Shown here: positions 53,988 to 63,744 of the stretch, one piece after another | Layout of the letters: every line of letters starts with the position of its first letter | How positions within the stretch are numbered: the first letter of the stretch is position 1 | Source of the DNA: Streptomyces sp. APSN-46.1 | GTDB taxonomy: Bacteria; Actinomycetota; Actinomycetes; Streptomycetales; Streptomycetaceae | Reading direction: 5' to 3' | DNA: 64,000 nt | Assembly: GCF_022815725.1 (NCBI RefSeq) | Contig: NZ_JALGRF010000016.1 | Coordinates: forward strand, 1 to 64,000 | Program-made: the position numbers and the translations under genes | Notes under the pieces: generated by a model | What the model was told of the DNA's origin: nothing | Databases searched by the model: none | Seen by the model: the letters and a program-made list of their open reading frames with translations, nothing else

Positions 53988-56900
53988 CTAGCCGGCCAGG
54001 CAGGAGGGGCCGAGCAGCACCTTGAGGTCGCCGAACAGCGCCGGGTCGGGCTGGACGCGGTGCCGGTCGAGCCGCAGCACGGTCGTGGTCCGCGGCCCCT
54101 GGAGCTTGATCCGCACCTCGGTGTTGCCCTTGTGGTGGCGCAGGATCTCGCCCAACCGGGTGACCATCGGCGGGGTCACCTTGACGGTCGGGATGGTGAG
54201 GACGACGGGGGCGTTCGTGCCGGCCGAGGAGAGGTCGGGGACCATCATCTCCATGGCGACCAGCCGGGGGATGTCCTCGCGCTTGTCGAGGCGGCCCTTG
54301 ACGAACACGACGGTGTCCTCGACCAGCTGGGTGGAGACGAGCTGGTAGGTCGCCGGGAAGAACATGCACTCGATGGAGCCGGCCAGGTCCTCGACGGTTG
54401 CGATGGCCCAGGCGTTGCCCTGCTTGGTCATCTTGCGCTGGAGGCCCGAGATGATGCCGCCGATGGTGACGACCGCGCCGTCGGAGTGCTCGCCTCCCAT
54501 GAGCTGGGAGATGCCCGCGTCCGTCTTGTCGGACAGCACGTGCTCCAGGCCGAACAGCGGGTGGTCGGAGACGTAGAGGCCGAGCATCTCGCGCTCCTGG
54601 GCGAGCAGGTAGGACTTCTCCCACTCCACGTCCGAGAACTCGACGTCGAGCCCGAAGCCCGGCTCGTCGCCGCCGTCCTCGTCTCCCATGCCGCCGAAGA
54701 GGTCGAACTGGCCCTCGGCCTCCTTGCGCTTGACGGCGACCACGTTGTCGATCATCGACTCGTGGTGGGCGACCAGGCCCTTGCGGGTGTGGCCCATCTC
54801 GTCGAAGGCGCCGGCCTTGATCAGCGACTCGACGGTCCGCTTGTTGCAGACCACGGCCTCGACCTTGTCGAGGAAGTCGGGGAAGGAGGAGTACTTCCCC
54901 TTGGCCTTCCTCGTCTTGATGATCGAGTCCACGACGTTGGCGCCGACGTTGCGGACCGCGGTGAGGCCGAAGAGGATCACGTCGTCGCCCTGGGCGGCGA
55001 AGTTCGGCTCCGACTCGTTCACGTTCGGCGGGAGCACCTTGATGCCCATGCGCCGGCACTCGTTCAGGTAGATCGCGGACTTGTCCTTGTCGTCCTTGAC
55101 CGAGGTGAGCAGACCGGCCATGTACTCGGCCGGGAAGTTCGCCTTGAGGTAGGCGGTCCAGTAGGAGACCAGGCCGTACGCGGCCGAGTGGGCCTTGTTG
55201 AAGGCGTAGCCGGCGAAGGGGACCAGGACGTCCCAGAGGGCCTGGATGGCCTGGTCGGTGTACCCGTTCTTGCGGGCGCCCTCCTGGAAGATGGTGAAGT
55301 TCTTCGCCAGCTCCTCGGGCTTCTTCTTGCCCATCACGCGGCGCAGGATGTCGGCCTCGCCGAGCGAGTACCCGGCGATGATCTGGGCGGCCTTCTGCAC
55401 CTGCTCCTGGTACACGATCAGGCCGTAGGTGACCGCGAGCACCTCTTCGAGCGGCTTCTCCAGCTCGGGGTGGATCGGGGTGATCTCCTGCTGCTTGTTC
55501 TTGCGCAGGGCGTAGTTCGTGTGCGAGTTCATGCCCATCGGGCCCGGCCGGTACAGGGCCGAGACGGCGGAGATGTCCTCGAAGTTGTCGGGCTTCATCA
55601 GCCGCAGCAGGGCCCGCATGGGGCCGCCGTCGAACTGGAAGACGCCGAGGGTGTCACCGCGGCCGAGCAGTTCGAAGGTCTTGGGGTCGTCGAGCGGGAG
55701 GCCCAGGAGATCGATGTCGATCCCCTTGTTGGCCTTCACCATCTTGACGGCGTCGTCCATGATCGTGAGGTTGCGCAGGCCCAGGAAGTCCATCTTCAGC
55801 AGGCCGAGCGACTCGCAGCTCGGGTAGTCCCACTGGGTGATGGTGACCTGGTCCGTGTGCCGGACCCAGACGGGCACGTGGTCGGTGATCGTCTCGCTGG
55901 ACATGATCACGCCGGCGGCGTGCACGCCCATCTGGCGGACCAGGCCCTCGACGCCCATGGCGGTGTCGATGACCTTCTTCACGTCCGGCTCGTTCTCGTA
56001 CATCCCGCGGATCTCGCCGGCCTCGCCGTAGCGCGGGTGCTTCGGGTCGAGGATGCCGGAGAGCGGGATTCCCTTGCCGAGCACGTCGGCGGGCATGGCC
56101 TTGGTGAGCCGGTCGCCCATGGCGTAGGGGTAGCCCAGGACGCGGGCGGAGTCCTTGATCGCGTTCTTGGCCTTGATCGTGCCGTAGGTGCCGATCATGG
56201 CGACCTTGTCCTGGCCGTACTTCTCCGTCACGTACCGGATCACCTCGACGCGCCTGCGCTCGTCGAAGTCGATGTCGACATCGGGCATGGAGACGCGCTC
56301 GGGGTTCAGGAAGCGCTCGAAGATCAGACCGTGGGTGAGCGGGTCGAGGTCGGTGATGCCCATGGCGTACGCGACGATCGAGCCGGCCGCGGAGCCTCGG
56401 CCGGGGCCGACCGCGATGCCCTGGTTCTTGGCCCACATGATGAAGTCGGCGACCACGAGGAAGTAGCCCGGGAAGCCCATCGAGATGATCGTGTCCATCT
56501 CGTACTCGGCCTGCTTCATCCGGTCGTCCGGGATGCCTCCGGGGTAGCGGCGGTGCATGCCGCGCATGGTCTCCTCGCGGAACCAGGTGACCTCGGTGTA
56601 GCCGTCCGGGATGTCGAACTTCGGCATCAGGTTCCGGAACCCGAACATGCCCTCGGTGTCGATCTGGTCCGCGACCAGCTTCGTGTTGGCGCAGCCCTCC
56701 TGCCATGCGTCCGAGGAGTCGATGGCGTACATCTCCTCCGTGGACTTCAGGTAGTAGCCGGTGCCGTCGAAGCGGAAGCGGTCCGGGTCGGAGAGGTTCT
56801 TGCCGGTCTGGATGCAGAGCAGGGCGTCGTGCGCGGTGGCCTCGCTCGCGTACGTGTAGTGCGAGTCGTTGGTCACCAGCGGCGGGATGCCGAGCTTCTT

Positions 56901-57530
56901 GCCGATCTCCAGCAGTCCGTCGCGGACCCGGCGCTCGATCTCGATGCCGTGGTCCATCAGCTCCAGGAAGTACCGGTCCTTGCCGAAGATGTCCTGGTAC
57001 TCGGAGGCCGACTTCAGGGCCTCGTCGAACTGGCCGAGGCGCAGCCTGGTCTGCAGCTCGCCCGAGGGGCAGCCGGTGGAGGCGATGAGCCCCTCGGACC
57101 ACTGGCTGATGGTCTCCTTGTCCATGCGCGGCCACTTCGTGAGCCAGCCCTCGGCGTACGCGTCGGAGGACAGCCGGAAGAGGTTGTGCAGGCCGGTGGC
57201 GTTCGCCGCCCAGATCGTCTTGTGGGTGTAACCACCGGAACCGGAAACGTCGTCCCGCTTCTGGTGCGGCTGGCCCCACTGGATGCGGCGCTTGTTGCGG
57301 CGGGACTCGGGGGCGACGTACGCCTCGATGCCGATGATCGGCGTGACCCCGGCCTTCTTCGCGGAATGGAAGAAATCGTACGCGCCGTGCAGGTTGCCGT
57401 GGTCGGACATGGCGATGTGCGTCATGCCCATCTCGTTGCACGCGTTGAACATGTCCTTCAGCCGCGCGGCACCGTCCAGCAGGGAGTACTGGGTGTGGAC
57501 GTGCAGGTGCGTGAACGGCGTCTTGGACAC
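53988..57530 (-). CDS. dnaE: DNA polymerase III alpha subunit
   Basis: A 1180-aa replicative polymerase of normal DnaE1 length. The PHP domain begins THLHVHTQYSLLDG. The catalytic aspartates are in SMPDVDIDFDERRR, followed by VGPGRGSAAGSIVAYAMGITDLDP. The C-terminal OB-fold (VVTIGGIISGLQRKMTKQG) and the tau-binding end (LKVLLGPSCLAG) are present. The GTG at 57530 has GGAGGACCCCCACC upstream; the added frame to 57605 is unlikely. It extends DNA in the replisome. Confidence 0.97.
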   Translation of the reverse strand: MSKTPFTHLHVHTQYSLLDGAARLKDMFNACNEMGMTHIAMSDHGNLHGAYDFFHSAKKAGVTPIIGIEAYVAPESRRNKRRIQWGQPHQKRDDVSGSGGYTHKTIWAANATGLHNLFRLSSDAYAEGWLTKWPRMDKETISQWSEGLIASTGCPSGELQTRLRLGQFDEALKSASEYQDIFGKDRYFLELMDHGIEIERRVRDGLLEIGKKLGIPPLVTNDSHYTYASEATAHDALLCIQTGKNLSDPDRFRFDGTGYYLKSTEEMYAIDSSDAWQEGCANTKLVADQIDTEGMFGFRNLMPKFDIPDGYTEVTWFREETMRGMHRRYPGGIPDDRMKQAEYEMDTIISMGFPGYFLVVADFIMWAKNQGIAVGPGRGSAAGSIVAYAMGITDLDPLTHGLIFERFLNPERVSMPDVDIDFDERRRVEVIRYVTEKYGQDKVAMIGTYGTIKAKNAIKDSARVLGYPYAMGDRLTKAMPADVLGKGIPLSGILDPKHPRYGEAGEIRGMYENEPDVKKVIDTAMGVEGLVRQMGVHAAGVIMSSETITDHVPVWVRHTDQVTITQWDYPSCESLGLLKMDFLGLRNLTIMDDAVKMVKANKGIDIDLLGLPLDDPKTFELLGRGDTLGVFQFDGGPMRALLRLMKPDNFEDISAVSALYRPGPMGMNSHTNYALRKNKQQEITPIHPELEKPLEEVLAVTYGLIVYQEQVQKAAQIIAGYSLGEADILRRVMGKKKPEELAKNFTIFQEGARKNGYTDQAIQALWDVLVPFAGYAFNKAHSAAYGLVSYWTAYLKANFPAEYMAGLLTSVKDDKDKSAIYLNECRRMGIKVLPPNVNESEPNFAAQGDDVILFGLTAVRNVGANVVDSIIKTRKAKGKYSSFPDFLDKVEAVVCNKRTVESLIKAGAFDEMGHTRKGLVAHHESMIDNVVAVKRKEAEGQFDLFGGMGDEDGGDEPGFGLDVEFSDVEWEKSYLLAQEREMLGLYVSDHPLFGLEHVLSDKTDAGISQLMGGEHSDGAVVTIGGIISGLQRKMTKQGNAWAIATVEDLAGSIECMFFPATYQLVSTQLVEDTVVFVKGRLDKREDIPRLVAMEMMVPDLSSAGTNAPVVLTIPTVKVTPPMVTRLGEILRHHKGNTEVRIKLQGPRTTTVLRLDRHRVQPDPALFGDLKVLLGPSCLAG

Positions 57531-57685
57531 GGTGGGGGTCCTCCGGGTGGAGAGAGGGGCGGCAGCTCTGAATCCTACGTCTCCGGACTGACACCCGAGG
57601 GTCACTCCACGGCTCCCGTGGCGCGGGCACTCACGGGTACGGTCGGGCGTTGCACCACCAGAGCACCTGACCGAAAGGCATCCCC

Positions 57686-59011
57686 ATGGCCGTTCCCGAA
57701 GCGACCGACGAACAGCGCGCCGAGCAGATCCTCGACGTGTTCAACACCGCTTTCGGTGAGCTGTTCGCCGCCGACCCCGCCGCCTTCCAGGTCAAATTCC
57801 GGAAGATGGCGGCCTCCGCCTTCGCGTTCTACCGGGGCACGGCCTGCCTCTTCTACGCCGACCTGGAGCACGACCGCCACGGCGGCCCCTACCTGGACGA
57901 GCGGACCGGCCGGGTGTGGATCCACGGTGATCTCCACGCGGAGAACTTCGGCACGTACATGGACTCCAACGGCCGGCTGATCTTCAACGTCAACGACTTC
58001 GACGAGGCCTACGTCGGCCCCTTCACCTGGGACCTCAAGCGGTTCGCCGCCTCCGTCGCCCTGATCGGCTACACCAAGGCGCTCAGCGACGAGCAGATCA
58101 GCGAGCTCGTGCGGGTCTACGCGGGCGCCTACCGGGAGCGGATCCACCACCTGGCCGCCGGCGCCAAGCACGAGGAGGTGCCCTCCTTCACCCTGGACAC
58201 CGCCGAGGGCCCGCTGCTGGCGGCCCTGCGCGCCGCCCGCTCCCGCACGCGCTTCGCCCTGCTCGACTCGATGACCGAGATACGGGACCACGAGCGCCGC
58301 TTCTCGTCCGGCGCGGGCTCGATCGAGCTGGACGCGGCCACCCGTTACAAGGTGCTGGCCGCCTTCGACGGGTACCTGGAGACCCTCCCCGAGGAATCGC
58401 TGGTCCGGCCCGACTCGTACCGGGTCAAGGACGTGGTGGGCCGCCGGGGCGTCGGGATCGGCTCGGCCGGCCTGCCCTCGTACAACATCCTGCTGGAGGG
58501 GCACAGCGACGCCCTGGAGAACGACGTCGTGATCTACCTCAAGCAGGCGCAGACGCCCGCGGTGTCCCGGCACATCACCGAGCGGGCGGTGCGGGAGTAC
58601 TTCCGGCACGAGGGGCACCGCACGGTGATCTCCCAGCGGGCGCTCCAGGCGCACGCCGACCCGTGGCTGGGCTGGACGGAGCTGGACGGCTCCGGGCAGC
58701 TGGTGGCGGAGGTCTCCCCGTACGCGGTGGACCTGGACTGGTCGGATCTGGACGACCCGGAGGAGATAGCGGCCGTGGTCGCGGACCTGGGGCGGGCCAC
58801 GGCGACCATGCACGGCGCGGCCGACGCCGCCGAGAGCGGCCAGACGCTGGTCCCCTTCTCCACCGAGCGGGCCATCGACGCGGCGATCGCGGCCGACGAG
58901 GAGGGCTTCGCGGAGCTGCTGGTCGATTTCGCCCACGCCTACGGGGCCCGGGCCCGCGCCGACCACCAGATCTTCGTCGATCTCTTCCGCAACGGCCGCA
59001 TCATGAATTGA
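57686..59011 (+). CDS. DUF2252 family protein
   Basis: A 441-aa protein with a kinase-like fold (aminoglycoside-phosphotransferase/HipA-like relative). GTACLFYADLEHD, VWIHGDLHAENFGTYMDSNGRLIFNVNDFDEA (the HGDxHxxNF and DFDE segments) and GIGSAGLPSYNILLEG are conserved. It may phosphorylate a small molecule, but DUF2252 has no confirmed substrate. It is divergent from dnaE, with 155 bases between. Confidence 0.9.
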   Translation: MAVPEATDEQRAEQILDVFNTAFGELFAADPAAFQVKFRKMAASAFAFYRGTACLFYADLEHDRHGGPYLDERTGRVWIHGDLHAENFGTYMDSNGRLIFNVNDFDEAYVGPFTWDLKRFAASVALIGYTKALSDEQISELVRVYAGAYRERIHHLAAGAKHEEVPSFTLDTAEGPLLAALRAARSRTRFALLDSMTEIRDHERRFSSGAGSIELDAATRYKVLAAFDGYLETLPEESLVRPDSYRVKDVVGRRGVGIGSAGLPSYNILLEGHSDALENDVVIYLKQAQTPAVSRHITERAVREYFRHEGHRTVISQRALQAHADPWLGWTELDGSGQLVAEVSPYAVDLDWSDLDDPEEIAAVVADLGRATATMHGAADAAESGQTLVPFSTERAIDAAIAADEEGFAELLVDFAHAYGARARADHQIFVDLFRNGRIMN

Positions 59012-59105
59012 GCGGGGCATGATGATGTGAGCGGGCTGGCATGGAACGCCCGGTGGTCCGGGCCCAGGGCTCGGATTCACAGGGAGTCGTGAAACACTCG
59101 CGGCG

Positions 59106-59789
59106 ATGGACATATCAGCTGTAGGGCTTCGAGGGCTGCGGGCCGCGCTGTTCAGCGCGCTCGTCGTGCTGCTCTCGGCCGGCTCCCACGTGCTGATGTC
59201 GCGGGTCCCGCTGCCGCCGGCGCTGGTCGGCGGGGCCTTCGCCGGGGTGTTCGCGATCGCCTTCGCGCTGGCCGGCCGGGAGCGGGGCTTCGGCCCGATC
59301 GCCGGGCTGCTGGTGCCGCTGGAGCTGGCGGCCGACACCGTCTTCACCGCCGGTCAGCACGTCTGTTACGGCCCGGCGGGCGGCCCGGTCTCCGGCCCGC
59401 TGCGCGCCCTGGGCCTGGACCAGCTGTGCGGCGGGACTCCGGTCGGCGCGCCGCTGGCCGGCCCGGCGGGCGGCCCGGCGACCGTGCTGTCCCTCTCGCC
59501 CGGGCCGTGGACCCCCTGGCTGCTGCTGGGGGCACACGTTTCGGTCGGCCTGCTGGCCGCGGTGTGGCTGCGGCACGGGGAGCGGGCCCTGGGCCGGCTG
59601 CTGCGCGCGGTGGCCGCCTTCGCGTTCCGGCCCCTGCTGCTGGTGGCGGCCTCGGTGGCGGTGGCCGCCACCCCGGCGCGGCGCGTGCCGCGGCCGGCGC
59701 GATCGGGCGCGGGGGCCCTCACCCGATTCCCCGCACACTCCGTGGGACGGCGGGGACCTCCCGTACGCGGTGCTCTCGCGAGCGCCTGA
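59106..59789 (+). CDS. Hypothetical integral membrane protein
   Basis: A 227-aa protein with about five membrane helices (for example LFSALVVLLSAGSHVLM, LVGGAFAGVFAIAFALA and TPWLLLGAHVSVGLLAAVWL) and an Arg/Pro-rich C-terminal tail. Extracytoplasmic loops carry Cys (QHVCYGPAG, LDQLCGG) that might form a disulfide. The DsbA-like gene next door suggests an oxidative-folding link, but this is inference. No family name is assigned. Confidence 0.7.
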   Translation: MDISAVGLRGLRAALFSALVVLLSAGSHVLMSRVPLPPALVGGAFAGVFAIAFALAGRERGFGPIAGLLVPLELAADTVFTAGQHVCYGPAGGPVSGPLRALGLDQLCGGTPVGAPLAGPAGGPATVLSLSPGPWTPWLLLGAHVSVGLLAAVWLRHGERALGRLLRAVAAFAFRPLLLVAASVAVAATPARRVPRPARSGAGALTRFPAHSVGRRGPPVRGALASA

Positions 59790-59855
59790 CACGCGTACAT
59801 CACGCGTACGTACGGCAGTCCCCCTTTCACTTCACGTCACTTCACGGAGATCACG

Positions 59856-60650
59856 ATGAGTTCACGCAACAGCCAGGCGAACAAGGCGGCGGCGCGCGAG
59901 AAGCTGCGCGCCGAGCGCGAGCGGCAGGCCAAGAAGGACAAGGCGCGCCGCCAGGTGATCGTGGCCTTTGCGCTCCTCGCCGGCCTGGCCCTGATCGGCA
60001 CCCTCAGCTACGCGATCATGAAATTCAACGAGCCCGGCCACTGGGACAAGGCCGCCAAGGCCGAACTGGTCAAGCCGCAGAACACCACCGGCGACGACGG
60101 CACCACCGTCGTCATAGGCAAGGCCGACGCGAAGAAGACCCTGGAGCTGTACGAGGACTCGCGCTGCCCGGCGTGCGCGGGCTTCGAGCAGGCGGTGGGC
60201 GAACAGGTCAAGAAGGACGTCGACGCGGGCAAGTACAAGCTCCAGTACTTCGGCGCGACCTTCATCGACAACGGCGTCAAGGGCGAGGGTTCGAAGAACG
60301 CGCTGAGCGCGCTGGGCGCGGCGCTGAACGTCAGCCCGGAGGCCTTCCTCGACTACAAGGCGGCCCTGTACTCCAAGGAGCTGCACCCCGAGGAGACGGT
60401 CGACAGCTTCGCCAAGGACGACTACCTCATCAAGGTCGCGGACACGGTCCCGGCGCTCAAGGGGAACGCCGAGTTCAAGAAGGCCGTCGAGGACGGTACG
60501 TACGACCGGTGGGCGATCGAGATGTCGAAGGCCTTCGAAAAGTCCGGGGTGACGGGCACTCCGACGCTGAAGATGGACGGCAAGAAGATCGAGACCCCGT
60601 CGACGCCGGATGCCTTCACGACGGCGATCGACGAGGCCCTCAAGGGCTGA
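59856..60650 (+). CDS. Membrane-anchored DsbA-like thioredoxin
   Basis: A 264-aa paralogue of the protein at 28981. A basic, Lys/Arg/Glu-rich N-terminus is followed by one membrane helix (about 33-55) and a DsbA-type domain with DSRCPACAGF (Cys104, Cys107) and cis-Pro segment GVTGTPTLKMDG. It probably oxidises or isomerises exported proteins. The last residues (EALKG) and stop are copied once downstream in a 17-bp duplication. Confidence 0.9.
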   Translation: MSSRNSQANKAAAREKLRAERERQAKKDKARRQVIVAFALLAGLALIGTLSYAIMKFNEPGHWDKAAKAELVKPQNTTGDDGTTVVIGKADAKKTLELYEDSRCPACAGFEQAVGEQVKKDVDAGKYKLQYFGATFIDNGVKGEGSKNALSALGAALNVSPEAFLDYKAALYSKELHPEETVDSFAKDDYLIKVADTVPALKGNAEFKKAVEDGTYDRWAIEMSKAFEKSGVTGTPTLKMDGKKIETPSTPDAFTTAIDEALKG

Positions 60651-60676
60651 CCGGATCCAAGGGCTGACCGGATCCG
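60643..60676 (+). repeat. 17-bp tandem duplication at stop codon
   Basis: Two adjacent exact copies of AAGGGCTGACCGGATCC, the first of which includes the TGA of the DsbA-like gene. Confidence 0.85.
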
Positions 60677-60719
60677 GCCACTGACGGCCCCTCAGGGGCG
60701 GCTTCCGGACACGCGCGCG

Positions 60720-60758
60720 CAACGGGCGGGCGAACTCTCAGAGTTCGCCCGCCCGTTG
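60720..60758 (+). terminator. Terminator after DsbA-like gene
   Basis: A perfect 18-bp stem with loop TCA: CAACGGGCGGGCGAACTC ... GAGTTCGCCCGCCCGTTG, 70 bases after the gene. It is one of the strongest hairpins in the window. Confidence 0.85.
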
Positions 60759-60808
60759 CGTTCCCGGGCATGTACCGACGGTGATACCCGGCAGTAATAT
60801 GACTGCCC

Positions 60809-62473
60809 GTGACCAGTCATCTCTCCTCTCTTTCGGCCACCGCGGCAACTCCCCGCCGCCGTACGGTCGTCCTGGCCGCCGCGGCCACGGCCGCCCTGGC
60901 CCCGCTCACCACCCTGGGCGCCTCGGCCGCCCACGCGGCGGGCACCACGCCCGCCTTCCTGCACGGCGTCGCCTCCGGTGACCCGCTGCCCGACGGCATC
61001 CTGCTCTGGACCCGCGTCACCCCGACGCCCGAGGCCGTGCCCGGCTCGGGGCTCGGCCCGGCCACCGAGGTGGCCTGGGAGATAGCCGAGGACAAGGCCT
61101 TCTCCCGGGTCGTCGCGCGCGGCTCGGTGACCGCGACCGCCGCCACCGACCACACCGTCAAGGCGGACGTGCGCGGGCTGCGTCCGCAGACCCCGTACTG
61201 GTACCGGTTCACCGCGGGCACCACCGTCTCCCCCGCCGGGCGCACCCTGACCGCCCCGGCCCACGACGTGACCACCGCGGGGATCCGGTTCGGCGTGGTC
61301 TCCTGCGCCAACTGGGAGTCCGGCTACTTCTCGGCGTACCGCCACCTGGCCGCGCGCGGCGACCTGCACGCGATCCTGCACCTGGGCGACTACGTCTACG
61401 AGTACCCGACCGGGGGCTACCCCGAGGCGAAGTACGTCGTACGCCAGCACGAGCCGAAGCACGAGATCGTCTCGCTGGCCGACTACCGCACCCGGCACGG
61501 CACGTACAAGACGGACACCGACCTCCAGGCGCTGCACGCCGCCCACGCGGTCATCGCGATATGGGACGACCACGAGTTCGCCAACGACGCCTGGTCCGGG
61601 GGCGCCGAGAACCACACCCCGGGCGCCGAGGGCGACTGGGCGGCCCGCGCGGCCGCCGCCAAGCAGGCCTACTTCGAGTGGATGCCCGTACGCACCTCCA
61701 TCGCCGGCACCGTCTACCGGCGGCTGCGCTTCGGCACCCTCGCCGACCTGCACCTGCTGGACCTGCGCAGCTTCCGCTCGCAGCAGGTCAAGGTCGGCAG
61801 CGGCACCGTGGACGACCCGGAGCGCACCATCACCGGGCGCGCCCAGCTGGACTGGCTCAAGTCGGGCCTCGCGAGCTCCGACGCGGCCTGGAAGCTGGTC
61901 GGCACCTCGGTGATGATCTCGCCGGTGGCCTTCGGCTCGCTGCCCGCGTACCTGCTGAAGCCGCTCACCAAGCTGCTCGGGCTGCCGGAGGGCGGCATCG
62001 CGATCAGCGCGGACCAGTGGGACGGGTACACGGACGACCGCAAGGAGCTCCTGAGCCACCTGAAGGACCGGAACATCAAGAACACTGTGTTCCTGACCGG
62101 TGACATCCACATGGCGTGGGCCAACGAGGTCCCGATGAACATGGCGACGTACCCGGGATCCGGCACGGCGGCGACCGAATTCGTCGTCACCTCGGTGACC
62201 TCCGACAACATCGACGACCTGCTGCACGTGCCGGCGGACACCGCCTCGCTGGTCGCGGAATCGGCCATCAAGGCCGCCAACTGGCATGTGAAGTGGCTGG
62301 ACATGGACGCCCACGGATACGGGGTCCTGGACGTGACGGCCGAGCGCTCGCAGATGGACTACTACGTGGTCTCCGACAAGCGCCGGGCGGACGCGACGGC
62401 CGCGTGGGCGCGCTCGTACCGCACGCTCACCGGCACCCAGAAGGTGGAGCGGGTACACCAGCCGGTTCGCTGA
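60809..62473 (+). CDS. phoD: Alkaline phosphatase PhoD-like, Tat-exported
   Basis: A 554-aa protein starting at GTG 60809. PRRRTVVLAAAATAALAPL near residue 15 is a twin-arginine signal, with AHAAG as the likely cleavage region near residue 43. Metal-binding motifs of PhoD are clear: CANWESGYF, HLGDYVYEY, WDDHEFANDAW and FLTGDIHMAW. It hydrolyses phosphodi- or monoesters outside the cell using Ca2+/Fe3+ and is usually PhoP-controlled. I saw no clear PHO box (GTTCACC repeats) upstream. Confidence 0.93.
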   Translation: MTSHLSSLSATAATPRRRTVVLAAAATAALAPLTTLGASAAHAAGTTPAFLHGVASGDPLPDGILLWTRVTPTPEAVPGSGLGPATEVAWEIAEDKAFSRVVARGSVTATAATDHTVKADVRGLRPQTPYWYRFTAGTTVSPAGRTLTAPAHDVTTAGIRFGVVSCANWESGYFSAYRHLAARGDLHAILHLGDYVYEYPTGGYPEAKYVVRQHEPKHEIVSLADYRTRHGTYKTDTDLQALHAAHAVIAIWDDHEFANDAWSGGAENHTPGAEGDWAARAAAAKQAYFEWMPVRTSIAGTVYRRLRFGTLADLHLLDLRSFRSQQVKVGSGTVDDPERTITGRAQLDWLKSGLASSDAAWKLVGTSVMISPVAFGSLPAYLLKPLTKLLGLPEGGIAISADQWDGYTDDRKELLSHLKDRNIKNTVFLTGDIHMAWANEVPMNMATYPGSGTAATEFVVTSVTSDNIDDLLHVPADTASLVAESAIKAANWHVKWLDMDAHGYGVLDVTAERSQMDYYVVSDKRRADATAAWARSYRTLTGTQKVERVHQPVR

Positions 62474-62496
62474 CATACCGTCAAATCTTCGGTTCG

Positions 62497-62527
62497 AGGG
62501 GGCGCTTGGTTCAGACCAGGCGCCCCT
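62497..62527 (+). terminator. phoD terminator
   Basis: GGGGGCGCTTGGT-tcag-ACCAGGCGCCCC followed by TTT, 24 bases after the phoD stop: a standard stem-loop with a short T-run. Confidence 0.75.
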
Positions 62528-62651
62528 TTGGGCACTTCGGCAACAAATCTTTTACATACGAGATCTTGCCATCTTGCTGACATGCACACGTAAGCTTCGC
62601 GCCAGCGTGAGGAAATACCTCACCCCCCACCACGCTTTGCGAGGAGTCAAC

Positions 62652-63650
62652 GTGCGCGCCTCCGCCCGCATATCCCCCCTGCTCCGCCGCCGTCTCATGG
62701 GTACGGCCGTTCTGGCCGGAACCCTGGCGCTCGCCCCCGTCACGGCCCCCACGACCGTGGCCGCCGCCAAGACCCCCGCCGAGGTCTGTATCGAACAGGG
62801 CGCCGAGACCGCCGCCAACGCGCGCGTCGCCCGCCCCAAGGGCCACGAGGACCACAAGGCGGCCGAGCCCACCGAGCTGACGGACGCCCAGGCCAAGGCC
62901 ATGGACGCCGACCTGAGCAAGAAGCTCGGCCAGATCGGCCCGCAGCGGCTGATGCGCGCCGGCGAGGCCACCGCCGCCACGAGCATCCCGGTGTACGTCC
63001 ACGTCATCCACTCCGGCACCACCGGCAAGCTGACGGCGACCGACATCAGCAACCAGATCTCGGTCCTCAACTCCGCCTACGGCGGCCAGGGCACCGGCAA
63101 CGTCGACTCCGGCTTCCAGTTCACCCTCGCCGGGACCGACTACACGGACAACGCCAGCTGGTACAACGTCTCCAGCGGTTCCCAGGCCGAGAAGGACATG
63201 AAGAACGCCCTGCGCACGGGGGGTGCCAACGCCCTGAACGTCTACACGGCCAACCTGGGCGGCGGCCTCCTCGGCTGGGCGACCTTCCCGAGTTCCTACA
63301 CCTCGCAGCCCAAGATGGACGGCGTCGTCCTCCTGAACACCTCGCTGCCGGGCGGCTCGGCCGCCAACTACAACGAGGGCGACACCGCCACCCACGAGGT
63401 CGGCCACTGGCTCGGCCTCTACCACACCTTCCAGGGCGGCTGCAACGGAAGCGGTGACTCCGTCTCCGACACCGCCGCCGAGAAGAGCCCCGCGTACGAG
63501 TGCCCGACGGGCCGCGACTCCTGCGCCAGCAAGGCGGGCGTCGACCCGATCCACAACTTCATGGACTACACGTACGACAACTGCATGTACCAGTTCACGG
63601 CCGGCCAGGTTTCCCGCATGCAGAGCATGTGGTCCGCCTACCGCGTCTGA
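62652..63650 (+). CDS. Secreted zinc metalloprotease (M43-like)
   Basis: A 332-aa protein from the GTG at 62652, preceded by GAGGAG. A Sec signal peptide is evident (RRRLMGTAVLAGTLALAPVTAP then VAAAK, cleavage near residue 40). The zinc motif is THEVGHWLGLYH (HExxHxxGxxH), and the Met-turn is HNFMDYTYDNCM. Cys pairs around GGCNGS, YECPTGRDSC and NCM probably form disulfides. This is the pappalysin/cytophagalysin (M43) pattern. It likely degrades extracellular protein. The first ~60 residues after the signal may be a propeptide. Confidence 0.92.
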   Translation: MRASARISPLLRRRLMGTAVLAGTLALAPVTAPTTVAAAKTPAEVCIEQGAETAANARVARPKGHEDHKAAEPTELTDAQAKAMDADLSKKLGQIGPQRLMRAGEATAATSIPVYVHVIHSGTTGKLTATDISNQISVLNSAYGGQGTGNVDSGFQFTLAGTDYTDNASWYNVSSGSQAEKDMKNALRTGGANALNVYTANLGGGLLGWATFPSSYTSQPKMDGVVLLNTSLPGGSAANYNEGDTATHEVGHWLGLYHTFQGGCNGSGDSVSDTAAEKSPAYECPTGRDSCASKAGVDPIHNFMDYTYDNCMYQFTAGQVSRMQSMWSAYRV

Positions 63651-63683
63651 TCCACGCAGGGCCTGAATTCAGGGCAAGAAGAA

Positions 63684-63723
63684 GGGGCACGGCCCGGCGA
63701 GTTGGTTCGCCGGGCCGTGCCCC
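63684..63723. terminator. Bidirectional terminator
   Basis: GGGGCACGGCCCGGCGA ... TCGCCGGGCCGTGCCCC, a 17-bp stem with a six-base loop, between the convergent metalloprotease and dienelactone-hydrolase-like genes. Confidence 0.85.
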
Positions 63724-63744
63724 TTCCTCGTCTCCTGGCGGCGT

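Noticed and set aside
53952..57980. Long plus-strand open frame antisense to dnaE
   Set aside because: The same GC-skew artefact; the real gene on the other strand has all DnaE motifs.
60759..60808. PHO box upstream of phoD
   Set aside because: No GTTCACC-type direct repeats could be found between the terminator and the start codon.
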